From: a virus
Direction: 5' to 3' (one strand)
DNA length: 47,007 nucleotides
IMG/VR virus record: IMGVR_UViG_3300031772_004387
Location: 1 to 47,007 of that record
The notes under the pieces were generated by a model, which saw nothing but the letters and a program-made list of their open reading frames with translations, ran no database searches and was not told where the DNA came from. The position numbers and the translations under genes are program-made. Of the stretch, positions 25,534-34,494 are shown piece after piece (position 1 is the stretch's first letter; each line of letters opens with the position of its first letter).

Positions 25534-26403
25534 TTAAGCCGTCATTGCGGCGGTTCGTCCTGTCTCGTACAGGTTTACTCCGTCTGATGTCCAGTGAATA
25601 CAGAATATTTTGGCGGTCACCGTACCTGTTGCCAATGTTCCAGTAGGTTTAAACCCGCTGCCAAAGGTGATTGTCCTGCTGGTTGTTCCGCTTGTCAAGA
25701 TCATAAGTACAACATGCTTCCCTGCTGCCGGCACGGTGGTCGTATATGTGGCCGTTGCAGTTGGAGTCACCTTGACAACATCATTCGTACCGAATGCCAT
25801 TGCCGTGGCACCGTTCTCTAAAAGCGCGTAGACAGGATTACTGCCGCCCGCATGGGAATGCGTGGAAATCACTCCGGTCAGTTTGGCTTCGATCTCCGCC
25901 TTGGTGATATCGCTGTTCTTCTGGGCGTTTGACGGAGCGTGAGCCGCGGTAACGTGCGTTTGGATGTTGGAGTTGGCCGGTTCCTTCCCGGCAATGGCTG
26001 TGTTCTGTGCCGCTCCATCGTGGTCAAGACTATTTGAGTGATCAAGCGAATTGCTGTGATCCAAGCTGTTTCCGTGTTTTTTGCTGATCGCATCCGCCAC
26101 CTCGGTATCGGCCTTCACCGCGGAAAGAGTAGTCTTCCCTGATATTGCCGTGTTCTGCGCTGAACCATCATGATCAAGAGCATTTGAATGCAGGGAACTC
26201 AGATCCGGCTTGTCTGTCAGTTCAGAATAGAGAGTTGTTCCTGGAGCACCCGGAGGCCCGGGAGGACCCGGGGAACCCTCAACTTCCTCAAGATCGGCTT
26301 CCGTAACGAACTTCACGGTTGGGGGTGCATCGTAAATAACAGACAGGGCTATTTTCAAGCGTCTGTTCTTCGCGAGTTGTTCTTCCAATTGCCGCTTATC
26401 CAT
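25534..26403 (-). CDS. Tail fibre protein with collagen-like segment
   Basis: The 289-residue product has an N-terminal attachment-like helix, a collagen-type stretch GSPGPPGPPGAPG near residues 43-55, and then LYSELTDKPDLSSLHSNALDHDG, a common fibre motif. Imperfect repeats follow: the SNSLDH unit occurs three times in tandem near 112-128, and AQNTAI(S/A)GK occurs twice. The C-terminal 90 residues are a Thr/Gly-rich beta domain. It would be a trimeric host-contact fibre. The start may be GTG 26406 or ATG 26403; the latter gives a TGATG overlap with the gene before. Confidence 0.82.
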   Translation of the reverse strand: MDKRQLEEQLAKNRRLKIALSVIYDAPPTVKFVTEADLEEVEGSPGPPGPPGAPGTTLYSELTDKPDLSSLHSNALDHDGSAQNTAISGKTTLSAVKADTEVADAISKKHGNSLDHSNSLDHSNSLDHDGAAQNTAIAGKEPANSNIQTHVTAAHAPSNAQKNSDITKAEIEAKLTGVISTHSHAGGSNPVYALLENGATAMAFGTNDVVKVTPTATATYTTTVPAAGKHVVLMILTSGTTSRTITFGSGFKPTGTLATGTVTAKIFCIHWTSDGVNLYETGRTAAMTA

Positions 26404-26594
26404 CACAATCCCGCTGCCGTCAATCTATCTTCGGCATCCGTCATTCTGGTTTCCAGGGATGCAATTCTGGTTTCGAGCGCCGAGACCTGATACTGTTGGT
26501 CGCGGACCTGTTCGTCGAAGTGCTGCCCGGTTCGTTCTTCATTAAGCCGGCTTCTTTGGCTTTCGGATGTGATTTTTACCGGTCGATCAGGCAT
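26403..26594 (-). CDS. Small coiled-coil protein between tail and fibre genes
   Basis: The 63-residue product is almost wholly coiled coil (QVSALETRIASLETRMTDAEDRL repeats a 7-residue pattern at about 36-58) with a charged N-terminus. It overlaps the nozzle-like gene by 8 bp and the collagen-like fibre gene by 1 bp, so it is translationally coupled to both. A short coiled coil here could be a fibre-joining or chaperone protein. No Shine-Dalgarno is obvious. Confidence 0.7.
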   Translation of the reverse strand: MPDRPVKITSESQRSRLNEERTGQHFDEQVRDQQYQVSALETRIASLETRMTDAEDRLTAAGL

Positions 26595-29500
26595 TAAGAT
26601 TCCAGTCTTTCTGTTTGATCAACAGATTTTTAAATGTGAGCGTCCGACTGGTGGACGGGATGGTCGATATCTCCGGATGGAGAATATGGAACATTACCGG
26701 AGTGTCGACCTCTATGTACCCAAGAGCTCGTTCCTCCATCCTGAACTGGATGTAATCCACGTAAGCGATACCCTGGCCGGCCGTAAGAGGGATCACCTTA
26801 ACCACGACATAGAGACTCGTGGAAGACAGGGGTGCGCGGACTTCGATCAGATCCCACCCTCCAATGGCGCCAACCGTGAATTCTCCGTACAAATCGTCAT
26901 CGGTACCGTTTCCAATTCTTATTTTGAAAGTTGCCGGCGTGGGAGTGGTATTAGATCGAACCGAAAATTGAATTTGAAACTTTCCTCCCACAACCCCGGT
27001 GAATGCCCGAGAAGCGTATCCGCCGTTGACCGTAGATTGAATCTTCAGACAATTTCGTCCGTTCACCCCCGCTTCAGCCTCGTTCGAAATCGTTGCATTC
27101 ACGCCCGTGAAGGAGCCGGTTCCTGTTTCAAAATCCTCCGTCACCGTGGCATAATCCTGCAGATCCAATTTACTTTCATGATCGACGACTCCGTCCGATA
27201 TAAGTTTCAGATAAGGTCCTGCCGTGGACCATACGGCGTTTGAAACACCGTCAACGATACTCCGGAGGATCTTTTTGAATTTATGTAGATTCGACCGTCC
27301 CAACTCCCTGCCTTTAAGATAGAGCCTCATGGATTCATCGTCCGTGCCCGCGGAGCCCTTGCTGTACGTTTTCGTGGCCGTGAAAACGATCATGTCCCCG
27401 TCGTAGTCCGTGAAGCCGCCCAGAAGCGTGTACGCGATCTCGCGCACGAACCAGTTGTTGTATTCCATCTGCCAGACGAGGATATGCGTCGAATCGAGTA
27501 CGAACCAGACTTCCTTATTAATCCGATCGAACGTGATGAACGAACTCGCGCTCACGTGCGCCAGGTAGTACTTCCGGAGGTTCGCTTTGGAGATCACCGG
27601 TACCGGTGATCCGGACTGGAATGAATAAGCGTCGTCCTTGTCCATGAAGATCAGCACGCCGTCGATGACGATGAAACCTTTAATCGGAAACAAACCACGG
27701 TGTTCGAGGCCGATGTCCAGATAGAACCCGCCGTTCGAGTACTGGACCTGAGTGATCGTATTCTCCTTCAGGCAGACGATGCGATCTCCGATGTTCAGTA
27801 CGACCTTATTTGAATCAGCGTCGCCGGATTTGTTTGGCGCCACCAGAATGTCCGGATGCGAATCCGGCTGGTACACGGGACTGTACCGGAGTTGGTCCGC
27901 CTGTTCATCCTCGGTTGAAACCAACCACGACCGTTCCCCGACGAATGCCATGTGTGAGGATCCGCAGTCAAGGGATTTGGTTCCGGCGGGAATCTGAGAA
28001 ATGGCATAGAATTCATTCGCCAGCGTCGTCGGATCGAAAACGACGGTGAAAAAATAACCCGTCGCCGCATTATATTCGTGGAATCTTTCCACTTCGACGA
28101 TGGATTCAAGATATCCCGATCCCAATGAAACATCAAACGGTATCGACGCGATGGGAACGGAAAGTTCGATGTAAAAATACGAAGTATCGATGCCGACGGC
28201 CGTTATAATCGCGCTCCCGAGATCACCCGCCAAACCCGAGAAAGATATTTTTCTTCCCATCAGGAGGTAATTATCGCCAAATAACGTTATGTCAGCAACA
28301 TCATGATTCAAATACAGTCTTTTCGGATGAGTACTGTCGTAATAGAATTTTTCATGGTTTGCGGTGCGAGCATATTTATAATTGGTGATTTTATCCAGAA
28401 AATCGACGTACTCCTTTTCGTAGAACGTTAATTCGTTTTCTTTTTTCGTGGTTCCCACGACCTCGGACGCATTCACGAACATGAAACCCGTGGACCGGGC
28501 GTTGGGGTTTGAAGTGTCCGGCCATTTGGCGGGATTCGAGAGATCGGCTCCGGGGAGTTGCAAAGTCATCCTCTGCCCGATCGTTTCGGCTATCCCTCCG
28601 TCGTTCATGCTGGTCCAGAAACCGTCTCCCGGATCGATATCGCCGCCCCATGACGTGTAATCCGGATTATTCAAAAGCGTGTATTGCGCGCGGTCGTACA
28701 GGTTTGAAATTCTTGGAAAAAAATACATTGCGTTCGCCAGAGCCGCGCCGAATCCGGACGACATCTCCCACCAATTCGCGCTCCAAAATCTCCTGATGGA
28801 AATCGGAACCAGGTTGGCGGGTTTCAGGTACCATCCGTCGAACGAGATACTGGCTTGCTGAAAAACCTGCACAAGGTCCACCAGGCAAACTCCGTCACTG
28901 TCGTTTTCAGACGGGATGATCGAGATATAAAGACTTGTTCCCGTCGTTGTGAATTCGTCCGATTCCAAATATGCCCAATCGCCCCATACCTCTTCATTAT
29001 CCGCAACCGTGACGGAATCAAAAACGGTGATTTCGAATGTAACCGGGTCCACGTCGGTGATGTACGTGTAAACTCCTCCTATCGTGATATTCATTCCAAT
29101 GTTAAAAGGTGCGATGTTGTGAACCTTTACGACAGTGCCCGTCAGGGCTCCGTCGGTGGTGGTTTTGTAAGACAATTTCACCACGTCGTATTCGTAACCA
29201 CCCAGGGTCTTTCCGATCTTCACCAGAACGTCGCCCTGATCACCCGGGGTGGCGTCGGATCTGCGAACGTGCAGGCGAACCCGGGTTTTTGTAGCATTCG
29301 CGACGGTCAGTAATTTGTAACCGTTGGCATTATTTGAACCATCCTCATCGATTTGAAGACAATCCGAACCCTTCGCAACCGTGGCCGACGTCACTTGCGT
29401 CACCGCGGCTCCGGTTCCGCTCGTCCATCCTTCCACATCCGTCTCGAAATCACCTTCGTACTTCAGTTCCCATGCGTCTTCGAGTATCGTTCGTTTGATG

Positions 29501-29943
29501 TACCCGTACCAGAGCGGGCAATCCGTAACGACTCCAGCCGTCGTTTTTATCGGTCCAACGATCCTGATGACGCCCCGGAAGAAGAAAAATTTACACGTCA
29601 CGTCCGAGGGTATCGTAACGTCCGCCGGCATCGTCAGTGCGGATCCGAGTGCTTCGTTCTCGTACCCGTCTCCGTCTCCGGCGTGATAATCCACACGGTA
29701 AAGACTGGTGCCGTCCTGGATCAACAGAAATCTCGATCCCGAGTTATCCTCGGTGAATTCCTCGACGGCCTTGAATGCCGTGCCGCCGATGGATTCATGG
29801 AAGCGTTCCACGTTCGAGAGCGATCCGAACTTATTCATCCGGCAGTTGATGACTTCCTGCCATTCGTTTTCTTTGAGAAGATGTGGTTCCACGTCCGATA
29901 TCATCGGACCCGGAAGGAAACGTTGATCCATCAATTCACCCAT
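26587..29943 (-). CDS. Tail nozzle/tubular B-like protein with carbohydrate-binding-like modules
   Basis: The 1118-residue product begins with a segment (EWQEVINCRMNKFGSLSNVERF, split at about residues 23-45) like the opening of T7 gp12/P22 gp10-type nozzle proteins, and its many propeller-like strands (TWLVSTEDEQADQLRYSPV, FPIKGFIVIDGVLIFMD) support this. Two inserted jelly-roll modules are visible: about 165-235 (DVEGWTSGTGAAVTQ) and 965-1060 (DFETGTGSFTGVNATIS). This protein would form the tail tip and may also bind surface glycans. ATG 29943 and ATG 29931 (MDQRFLPG, TGATG overlap) are both possible starts. Confidence 0.78.
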   Translation of the reverse strand: MGELMDQRFLPGPMISDVEPHLLKENEWQEVINCRMNKFGSLSNVERFHESIGGTAFKAVEEFTEDNSGSRFLLIQDGTSLYRVDYHAGDGDGYENEALGSALTMPADVTIPSDVTCKFFFFRGVIRIVGPIKTTAGVVTDCPLWYGYIKRTILEDAWELKYEGDFETDVEGWTSGTGAAVTQVTSATVAKGSDCLQIDEDGSNNANGYKLLTVANATKTRVRLHVRRSDATPGDQGDVLVKIGKTLGGYEYDVVKLSYKTTTDGALTGTVVKVHNIAPFNIGMNITIGGVYTYITDVDPVTFEITVFDSVTVADNEEVWGDWAYLESDEFTTTGTSLYISIIPSENDSDGVCLVDLVQVFQQASISFDGWYLKPANLVPISIRRFWSANWWEMSSGFGAALANAMYFFPRISNLYDRAQYTLLNNPDYTSWGGDIDPGDGFWTSMNDGGIAETIGQRMTLQLPGADLSNPAKWPDTSNPNARSTGFMFVNASEVVGTTKKENELTFYEKEYVDFLDKITNYKYARTANHEKFYYDSTHPKRLYLNHDVADITLFGDNYLLMGRKISFSGLAGDLGSAIITAVGIDTSYFYIELSVPIASIPFDVSLGSGYLESIVEVERFHEYNAATGYFFTVVFDPTTLANEFYAISQIPAGTKSLDCGSSHMAFVGERSWLVSTEDEQADQLRYSPVYQPDSHPDILVAPNKSGDADSNKVVLNIGDRIVCLKENTITQVQYSNGGFYLDIGLEHRGLFPIKGFIVIDGVLIFMDKDDAYSFQSGSPVPVISKANLRKYYLAHVSASSFITFDRINKEVWFVLDSTHILVWQMEYNNWFVREIAYTLLGGFTDYDGDMIVFTATKTYSKGSAGTDDESMRLYLKGRELGRSNLHKFKKILRSIVDGVSNAVWSTAGPYLKLISDGVVDHESKLDLQDYATVTEDFETGTGSFTGVNATISNEAEAGVNGRNCLKIQSTVNGGYASRAFTGVVGGKFQIQFSVRSNTTPTPATFKIRIGNGTDDDLYGEFTVGAIGGWDLIEVRAPLSSTSLYVVVKVIPLTAGQGIAYVDYIQFRMEERALGYIEVDTPVMFHILHPEISTIPSTSRTLTFKNLLIKQKDWNLNA

Positions 29944-31436
29944 CCGTATGCATCGGGAGTGCCCGGCGCCGGATCGCCCGGCAGGACCAGGTCCTTGTCT
30001 TGATCCGAGTCGAACGAATCCGCCATTTTATTTTTCATTTCGTTGTATTCGTTCACGTCGTGCTGGAATCCGGGGTAGTTCTGCTTGAGTTCGATGCACG
30101 CGCCATAATAAAGCGCCTGGTCCAGCGCGCGATCGGTCCACTCGGGCACATTGATCTCGCCGGCAAGCAGATCCGCGTCGGCCTTGGTGACGAATACCTT
30201 CCCGCTCGAGTAGAAGTACATCGTAATCACGCTGGTGGCGTCGATCCCTCCGAAGTAGATTTTCCCGCCGTCGATCGTGTAGGTATTGGGTTCCGTGGGA
30301 TCGAATTCGTCCGGCTCGCGCCAATCGCAATCCGGATCCAACTTGTACAGTTTCATGAACCATCGCGGCAGCGTCCAGTACGCAACGAATGTCCCCAACG
30401 TCGAGAAGTCCATCTCCAAGCTGTCCTTGACCAGGCGGTACTCCTTGCACAGTCGCCAGTAAAGTCTCTGCAGGGTACGCTGGATGTGAGGATAATACTG
30501 CCACCGGTTCCCCTTGGGGTTTTCTATCCGGAACGATATGTCGTCGATGTATTCATTCAACATGGTTTCTGTCCCCCATACATCCATAGTGTCCGCGGAT
30601 TCTCCGGGAGTGATATTATCGAGTGATCCGGAGGTGATGAATGCGAATATGTCATAGACCCTCACCTCGGGACCGCTGACCCGGACTTGTATATTGGCAT
30701 CTTCCGTCCATGAGGCCGCCGTGACCGTTTTTTCGAGAATTCCATCTTTGTAAAATTTAAATTCAGTATCCGATTTTCTGATGACCATCAACTCTACTTC
30801 CTTGTCGACCGTCCAGGCCGTGGCACTTTCAAATGTGGCTCTGAAATAATATCTTTTTGTGTTGATGTGGCTAAGTACGGAATAAACGGTACCCAGAACG
30901 AAACCGATAAACATTCCAAAATAGGCGGATGTCGCTTCCATGAGTTTGGCGCGAACGTAGAATCCCGCTCCCACGCCGAACTTCAAAACCGACGTTATGG
31001 AACCGTCGTATGGAGATTGATTTTCATAGGAGTCAACCTCGATATATCCGTCATGTTTGTACGTGTAGTTCGGATTCAAGACCGTCCATTTTCCCGATGT
31101 CTCGAGATCGTTTATCAAGCCTCCTTCATCCTCGAGCAGAAAAACTTCCGATTTATTGGATCGTAGAATCGCCGCAACATTATCAAAAAGCAGATATATG
31201 GTTCTGCCGGCTGCTTCTTTGGATGGTACTCTGAACCACCAGATCGAACTCACGCCCTCGACATACGAAAAACGGTATTGAGCGACAGGCGTGACTCCAT
31301 CATTGTCTATGAGACTGATATCGGAGAAGTCGGGATTCATTCCTTCTTCCCACGCAACCGTTATAACCCCGTTGTAATTGATGATTGAATTCGTGGAAAC
31401 GGGCAGTATGACGGGTTTATATCTTACCCAATCCAT
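29931..31436 (-). CDS. Tail/adaptor protein: DUF2341 and lectin-like domains fused to an adaptor-like domain
   Basis: The 501-residue product looks like a fusion. Residues 1-100 match DUF2341 (NPDFSDISLIDNDG, SIWWFRVPSKEAAGRTIYLLF), a surface-associated domain. Residues 110-275 form a LamG/concanavalin-like sandwich (GFYVRAKLMEATSAYFGMFIGF, VELMVIRKSDTEFKFYKDG). Residues 285-480 resemble podovirus head-tail adaptor-type proteins (WYRL helices, CIELKQNYPGFQHDVNEYNEM). The C-terminus is Asp/Pro-rich. It would add a ligand-binding decoration to the tail base. It overlaps the next gene by 13 bp. Confidence 0.7.
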   Translation of the reverse strand: MDWVRYKPVILPVSTNSIINYNGVITVAWEEGMNPDFSDISLIDNDGVTPVAQYRFSYVEGVSSIWWFRVPSKEAAGRTIYLLFDNVAAILRSNKSEVFLLEDEGGLINDLETSGKWTVLNPNYTYKHDGYIEVDSYENQSPYDGSITSVLKFGVGAGFYVRAKLMEATSAYFGMFIGFVLGTVYSVLSHINTKRYYFRATFESATAWTVDKEVELMVIRKSDTEFKFYKDGILEKTVTAASWTEDANIQVRVSGPEVRVYDIFAFITSGSLDNITPGESADTMDVWGTETMLNEYIDDISFRIENPKGNRWQYYPHIQRTLQRLYWRLCKEYRLVKDSLEMDFSTLGTFVAYWTLPRWFMKLYKLDPDCDWREPDEFDPTEPNTYTIDGGKIYFGGIDATSVITMYFYSSGKVFVTKADADLLAGEINVPEWTDRALDQALYYGACIELKQNYPGFQHDVNEYNEMKNKMADSFDSDQDKDLVLPGDPAPGTPDAYGWVN

Positions 31437-31455
31437 GATTCACTTCCGTGGTATT

Positions 31456-32283
31456 TTAATCCTGAGCCAGTTTTTCACGGACCGGTACCGTAATGCCCAT
31501 TTCGGCCTGGATACCCATCATGATTCCATTGAGGATATCTGAAGCCGCCTCCTTCTTGTACCTTCCCGCCTTTGCCAGGAACCACATGGTCGTATCGATG
31601 ATCATATTGTGGTACTCGGCCGGGATCAGACTCCACAGGGCTCCGTACGTGGTCTGGTTGACGACGGTTGCCGGGGAGACCGTGGCCAATTTGGTGGCGC
31701 CCACGTAATCCGTGATCCGGAACACCATGGGCGCCGTCAGGACACCGCCCGTATTCAGGTACAGCGTCAATTGATAATCGTTGTAGAAATCGTCGATCGC
31801 CAGTGCGTCGGGTGAAAGCGTCACGGTCGCAGCCGAAGCATAAGTCATGGCCCCCTCGATCATGGGCACAAGGCGTTTCCGGTACCGGATCGTATACGCC
31901 GTGCCGCCGCCGCCGCCGAAGACGGGGTAAAAGATGATTTTCGCACCTTCGTGGACGAAAGCGGGAAATTCAGCCGTCCCTGGGTGGTTGACCGATCGTC
32001 CGATCTGCGGCCGGTGTTCCACGGGCACTCGTTCGCACGGGATTGTCGCGCGCGTGCAGTCCATGATCATCAGCATATCTCCGGTCAGGGCAACCTCCGA
32101 AACGGATACTCCGGTACCGGCGATCGTTTTCACCAGCCATTCGCTCATCAAGGTCATGAGAAGCTGGCTGAGTTTGTCCTGGGCCATGTTCGTGTACCGC
32201 TTGAGCAGCGCCACGCCCAATTCCCCCTCCGTCATCAATCCCGTGAGATCCCGGGTGGTCGACATGATTTCCTGCATATCCAT
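31456..32283 (-). CDS. Head-tail connector/adaptor-like protein
   Basis: The 275-residue product has an N-terminal helical region (RDLTGLMTEGELGVALLKRYTNMAQDKLSQ split at residues 10-40), a central beta-rich part with a five-glycine run (FGGGGGTAYTIRYRKRL), and a helical C-terminus (WFLAKAGRYKKEAASDILNGI). This pattern is common in adaptor proteins that sit between portal and tail. GGAGACTACT precedes ATG 32283. Neighbouring adaptor-like and tail genes support the role. No sequence motif proves it. Confidence 0.65.
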   Translation of the reverse strand: MDMQEIMSTTRDLTGLMTEGELGVALLKRYTNMAQDKLSQLLMTLMSEWLVKTIAGTGVSVSEVALTGDMLMIMDCTRATIPCERVPVEHRPQIGRSVNHPGTAEFPAFVHEGAKIIFYPVFGGGGGTAYTIRYRKRLVPMIEGAMTYASAATVTLSPDALAIDDFYNDYQLTLYLNTGGVLTAPMVFRITDYVGATKLATVSPATVVNQTTYGALWSLIPAEYHNMIIDTTMWFLAKAGRYKKEAASDILNGIMMGIQAEMGITVPVREKLAQD

Positions 32284-32323
32284 AGTAGTCTCCTGTGCCT
32301 TGCGGCGTTAATCTTCCTTGGAC

Positions 32324-32845
32324 TCAGTCTTCCCTGTAAATATCTTTTTCCACGGAGACCGGCGCCTCCTCGGTGGAAGGGTTGTACAAACCGGCCGTTG
32401 CGGAAACCGCTTCCTCCGGGAGCTCCCACGACGTTTCCGGCGGTGTGGAGGCCACTTCCTCGGCCAGCACGTCTGCCACGGTCTCCGGCTTCGGGAGCTC
32501 CACGTAGATGGTATTGCAATGGTCTTCGAGCACGCCGCAGGGCTTGAACCGGATCCGTTTCCTCGCCGGCAAGGAAATCCTTTCCCTTGGTCCGCGAAAA
32601 GATGTTAACCCCTCGAACTCGTACGCCTTTTTTTTGTCGATCAGGAACGTCCCGAATTCCTTGATGCTGATCCGTCCCTCCGCCTGGGTATCCATAATGT
32701 ACTGCCGGAGCGAGGCGAACAGACAATTGATCACCTTCTCCGTCACGTCCCACCGGACGCCGGCCATCCGCGCCGTCATCCGCAGCAGATCGTCCTTCCT
32801 GAACGACCTGCCCTCTATCGCGTCGCTTTTCCTTCTGCGGCTCAT
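32324..32845 (-). CDS. HU/IHF-family DNA-binding protein with acidic tail
   Basis: Residues 17-110 of the 173-residue product match the HU fold: helices KDDLLRMTARMAGV and VTEKVINCLFASLRQYI, then GRISIKEFGTFLIDKKK (the G-F-G-T-F signature here is E-F-G-T-F, residues 63-67), a beta arm and RKRIRFKPCGVLEDHCN. HU/IHF proteins bend and compact DNA. An extra C-terminal tail of about 60 residues, acidic and Pro/Glu/Thr-rich, is not part of the usual 90-residue protein. Its place among head-tail genes suggests a packaging, condensation or virion role rather than chromosomal architecture. Confidence 0.8.
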   Translation of the reverse strand: MSRRRKSDAIEGRSFRKDDLLRMTARMAGVRWDVTEKVINCLFASLRQYIMDTQAEGRISIKEFGTFLIDKKKAYEFEGLTSFRGPRERISLPARKRIRFKPCGVLEDHCNTIYVELPKPETVADVLAEEVASTPPETSWELPEEAVSATAGLYNPSTEEAPVSVEKDIYRED

Positions 32846-32846
32846 A

Positions 32847-33491
32847 TCACTTCCCGACCACGATTATACCCTCGATTTCCTTCTCGAAGTCCGCCGCGAA
32901 TATCGCCGCCCGAGCGGGGTCGTAGTTCTCCACCAGGCACACGTACTCGCACGTCTTTTGTATCAACGCCGGCCACAAATGGGGTCCGAACGGCACCGGG
33001 TGCGATACGTCCACCGCATCCCCGAACCCGAGATACTGCAACCAGAACCCGTCCGTCACTTTCGCCGAGCTCGGCAGCGGCAACACGGCAATCAATCCCA
33101 CCCCGCCCGTCGAGGGGATTCCATAAAAATCACTCACGTGCGTGTACACGGGATTCGCCGTGGTCGGCATGTGGTTCAAACCCGTGGGGGGCCATTGATC
33201 CTGCGGTATCCACTCGCAAGGAATACCCAGTCCAGAGGATGGGATCGTCCCAGAGTAAAGTACCCTCACGTTCAACCGCCTCACAAAATCAACCGGAACC
33301 TCCTGGCAACCTATCAACTCCAAATCCAATACCACACTCTTGATGCACTGAGGAACATACGCAGCCGGTAACCTGTTTATCATGTGCTTGATCGCCCGGT
33401 TCACACTCTTCCCCACGTTCATCCGGTCGTAATCCTGAGCCTCAATCTCCAATAACCCCGAAACCTCAGCGCATAACTCGGCGTAAGTCAT
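32847..33491 (-). CDS. Adaptor-like structural protein (head-tail joining)
   Basis: The 214-residue product begins MTYAELCAEVSGLLEIEAQDYDRMNVGKSVNRAIKHM (residues 1-37), a helical opening typical of podovirus adaptors, followed by a beta-rich middle with Pro/Gly loops and a helical end (KTCEYVCLVENYDPARAAIFAADFEKE). The longer frame starts at TTG 33512, but ATG 33491 has GAGGA 7 nt upstream and is preferred. It is the first gene after the 463-bp noncoding leader. It ends 1 bp before the HU-like gene. Confidence 0.72.
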   Translation of the reverse strand: MTYAELCAEVSGLLEIEAQDYDRMNVGKSVNRAIKHMINRLPAAYVPQCIKSVVLDLELIGCQEVPVDFVRRLNVRVLYSGTIPSSGLGIPCEWIPQDQWPPTGLNHMPTTANPVYTHVSDFYGIPSTGGVGLIAVLPLPSSAKVTDGFWLQYLGFGDAVDVSHPVPFGPHLWPALIQKTCEYVCLVENYDPARAAIFAADFEKEIEGIIVVGK

Positions 33492-33954
33492 GTCGATATC
33501 CTCGGAAACCAATTCTTAAATATTAAAGAATCATAATGAAAAGATTGGAAAATTCCTGGGAAATTTTGGGAAAACAGCGCGGTGATAGATAAAGTATTAT
33601 CCTTTAATGATGAAAGGGACGGGCAAATAGGAAGGGTAGTGAGGCGACCCGTCATAATATCATGGATCGTTCCATGCGCCGCCGGAGTCCCGTTCCATCG
33701 GGACACCTCCCCTATAAGTGAATCATTATATTGGTCATACTTAATACATGCAGGTATACATAATGCAGGTAAGGGCACGTACAGCAGGGTAATGATCAGA
33801 CAGAGCAACAGGACGGCAGGCAGGCGTACAACACGCAAGCAATCAAGGGCATGGACAGGGTGCAAGTGATGACAAGTAAACATTACATCCTCTGCTGGTA
33901 TACATACTATGCTTTTATGCGAACATCAAATGATATGTCAGATGATAAGTTATT
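33492..33954 (-). promoter_or_regulatory. 463-bp noncoding late leader, possible packaging/control region
   Basis: No convincing gene was found on either strand. The region holds two adjacent perfect inverted repeats (33661-33704), a TATAAT on the minus strand at 33730-33725 without a good -35 partner, the 8-bp repeat ACCTGCAT twice 15 bp apart (minus strand, 33776-33750), and the 10-mer GGTATACATA at 33752 and 33897. It lies directly downstream of the small-terminase-like gene, where pac sites and late control elements often occur. No T-run terminator is seen. Confidence 0.5.
33661..33704. repeat. Two adjacent short inverted repeats
   Basis: CATGGA-TCGT-TCCATG (33661-33676) and GTCCCG-TTCCAT-CGGGAC (33687-33704) are both perfect 6-bp inverted repeats separated by 10 bp. 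GTTCCAT occurs in both. They may be protein binding sites (operator or terminase recognition) or mRNA hairpins in the late leader. Confidence 0.5.
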
Positions 33955-34488
33955 TTATTCTAAGGCTTCAACTTCCTGGCGCGTTTCTTCAGCCGAGACA
34001 GGCGCAAAGAAGCCGATCTTGGCTCCATCCGAGTACCAGCCCTTGACCTTGGAAGTGATCTCCACGGCCTTAAGCTGGATATCGGGTGCCTCAAGCCGCA
34101 CGATCCCACCCGTCAAGGTGAACGTTTCGCGCTTTGCATTGAGTAATTGAGACAGTTTTCCCAGTACCGTCAGGTCATCCAAGCCTACAATTCCCATCAG
34201 TTCTTGGAAGTCGGTACGGTGCGAGAAGTCATTTAAAATTTGAGAAGCATGACCTTTATTTACATGTGCCTTCTTGCACGATTCTTCAAGTTCAAGAGTT
34301 GTTAAAAAATAATATAAGAAACGACGGCTAACAAGCGTCAAATGCATAGCTTTTAATTTTTTGTAGATAGGATCGGTTGTCGGACGTTGGAGGGATTCTA
34401 TTGCTTGATTGATCAGGTTCGGCGGTTTAGGCTGATAAGACTGAGCTTCTTGACCTGCTTCCGGTGATGTATTCGGGGGATCGTTCAT
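33955..34488 (-). CDS. Small-terminase-like DNA-binding protein, first late gene
   Basis: The 177-residue product has a Pro/Gln-rich N-terminus (1-35), a helix-turn-helix-like region (LEESCKKAHVNKGHASQILND, split at about 66-87), and a C-terminal part DDLTVLGKLSQLLNAKRET plus IQLKAVEITSKVKGWY that resembles phage small terminases, in which an HTH is followed by a helix pair and a K-A-x-E-x-x-x-K-x-x-G segment. It would recognise packaging DNA. An alternative is a transcription regulator. No ribosome site exists: ATG 34488 lies 6 nt after the -10 box, so the mRNA would be leaderless. Confidence 0.6.
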   Translation of the reverse strand: MNDPPNTSPEAGQEAQSYQPKPPNLINQAIESLQRPTTDPIYKKLKAMHLTLVSRRFLYYFLTTLELEESCKKAHVNKGHASQILNDFSHRTDFQELMGIVGLDDLTVLGKLSQLLNAKRETFTLTGGIVRLEAPDIQLKAVEITSKVKGWYSDGAKIGFFAPVSAEETRQEVEALE

Positions 34489-34494
34489 ACCGGA

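Noticed and set aside
33706-33728. T7-promoter-like sequence on the minus strand (CACTTATAGGGGAGG)
   Set aside because: It resembles the end of the T7 promoter with one extra base, but the phage has no recognisable single-subunit RNA polymerase and no second copy of the sequence was seen.
33582-33869. 95-codon plus-strand frame in the leader region
   Set aside because: No ribosome site, opposite to the transcription unit, and low-quality sequence.
33488-33883. 131-codon minus-strand frame in the leader region
   Set aside because: Composition is not protein-like, the ribosome site is too close to the start, and it covers the inverted repeats.
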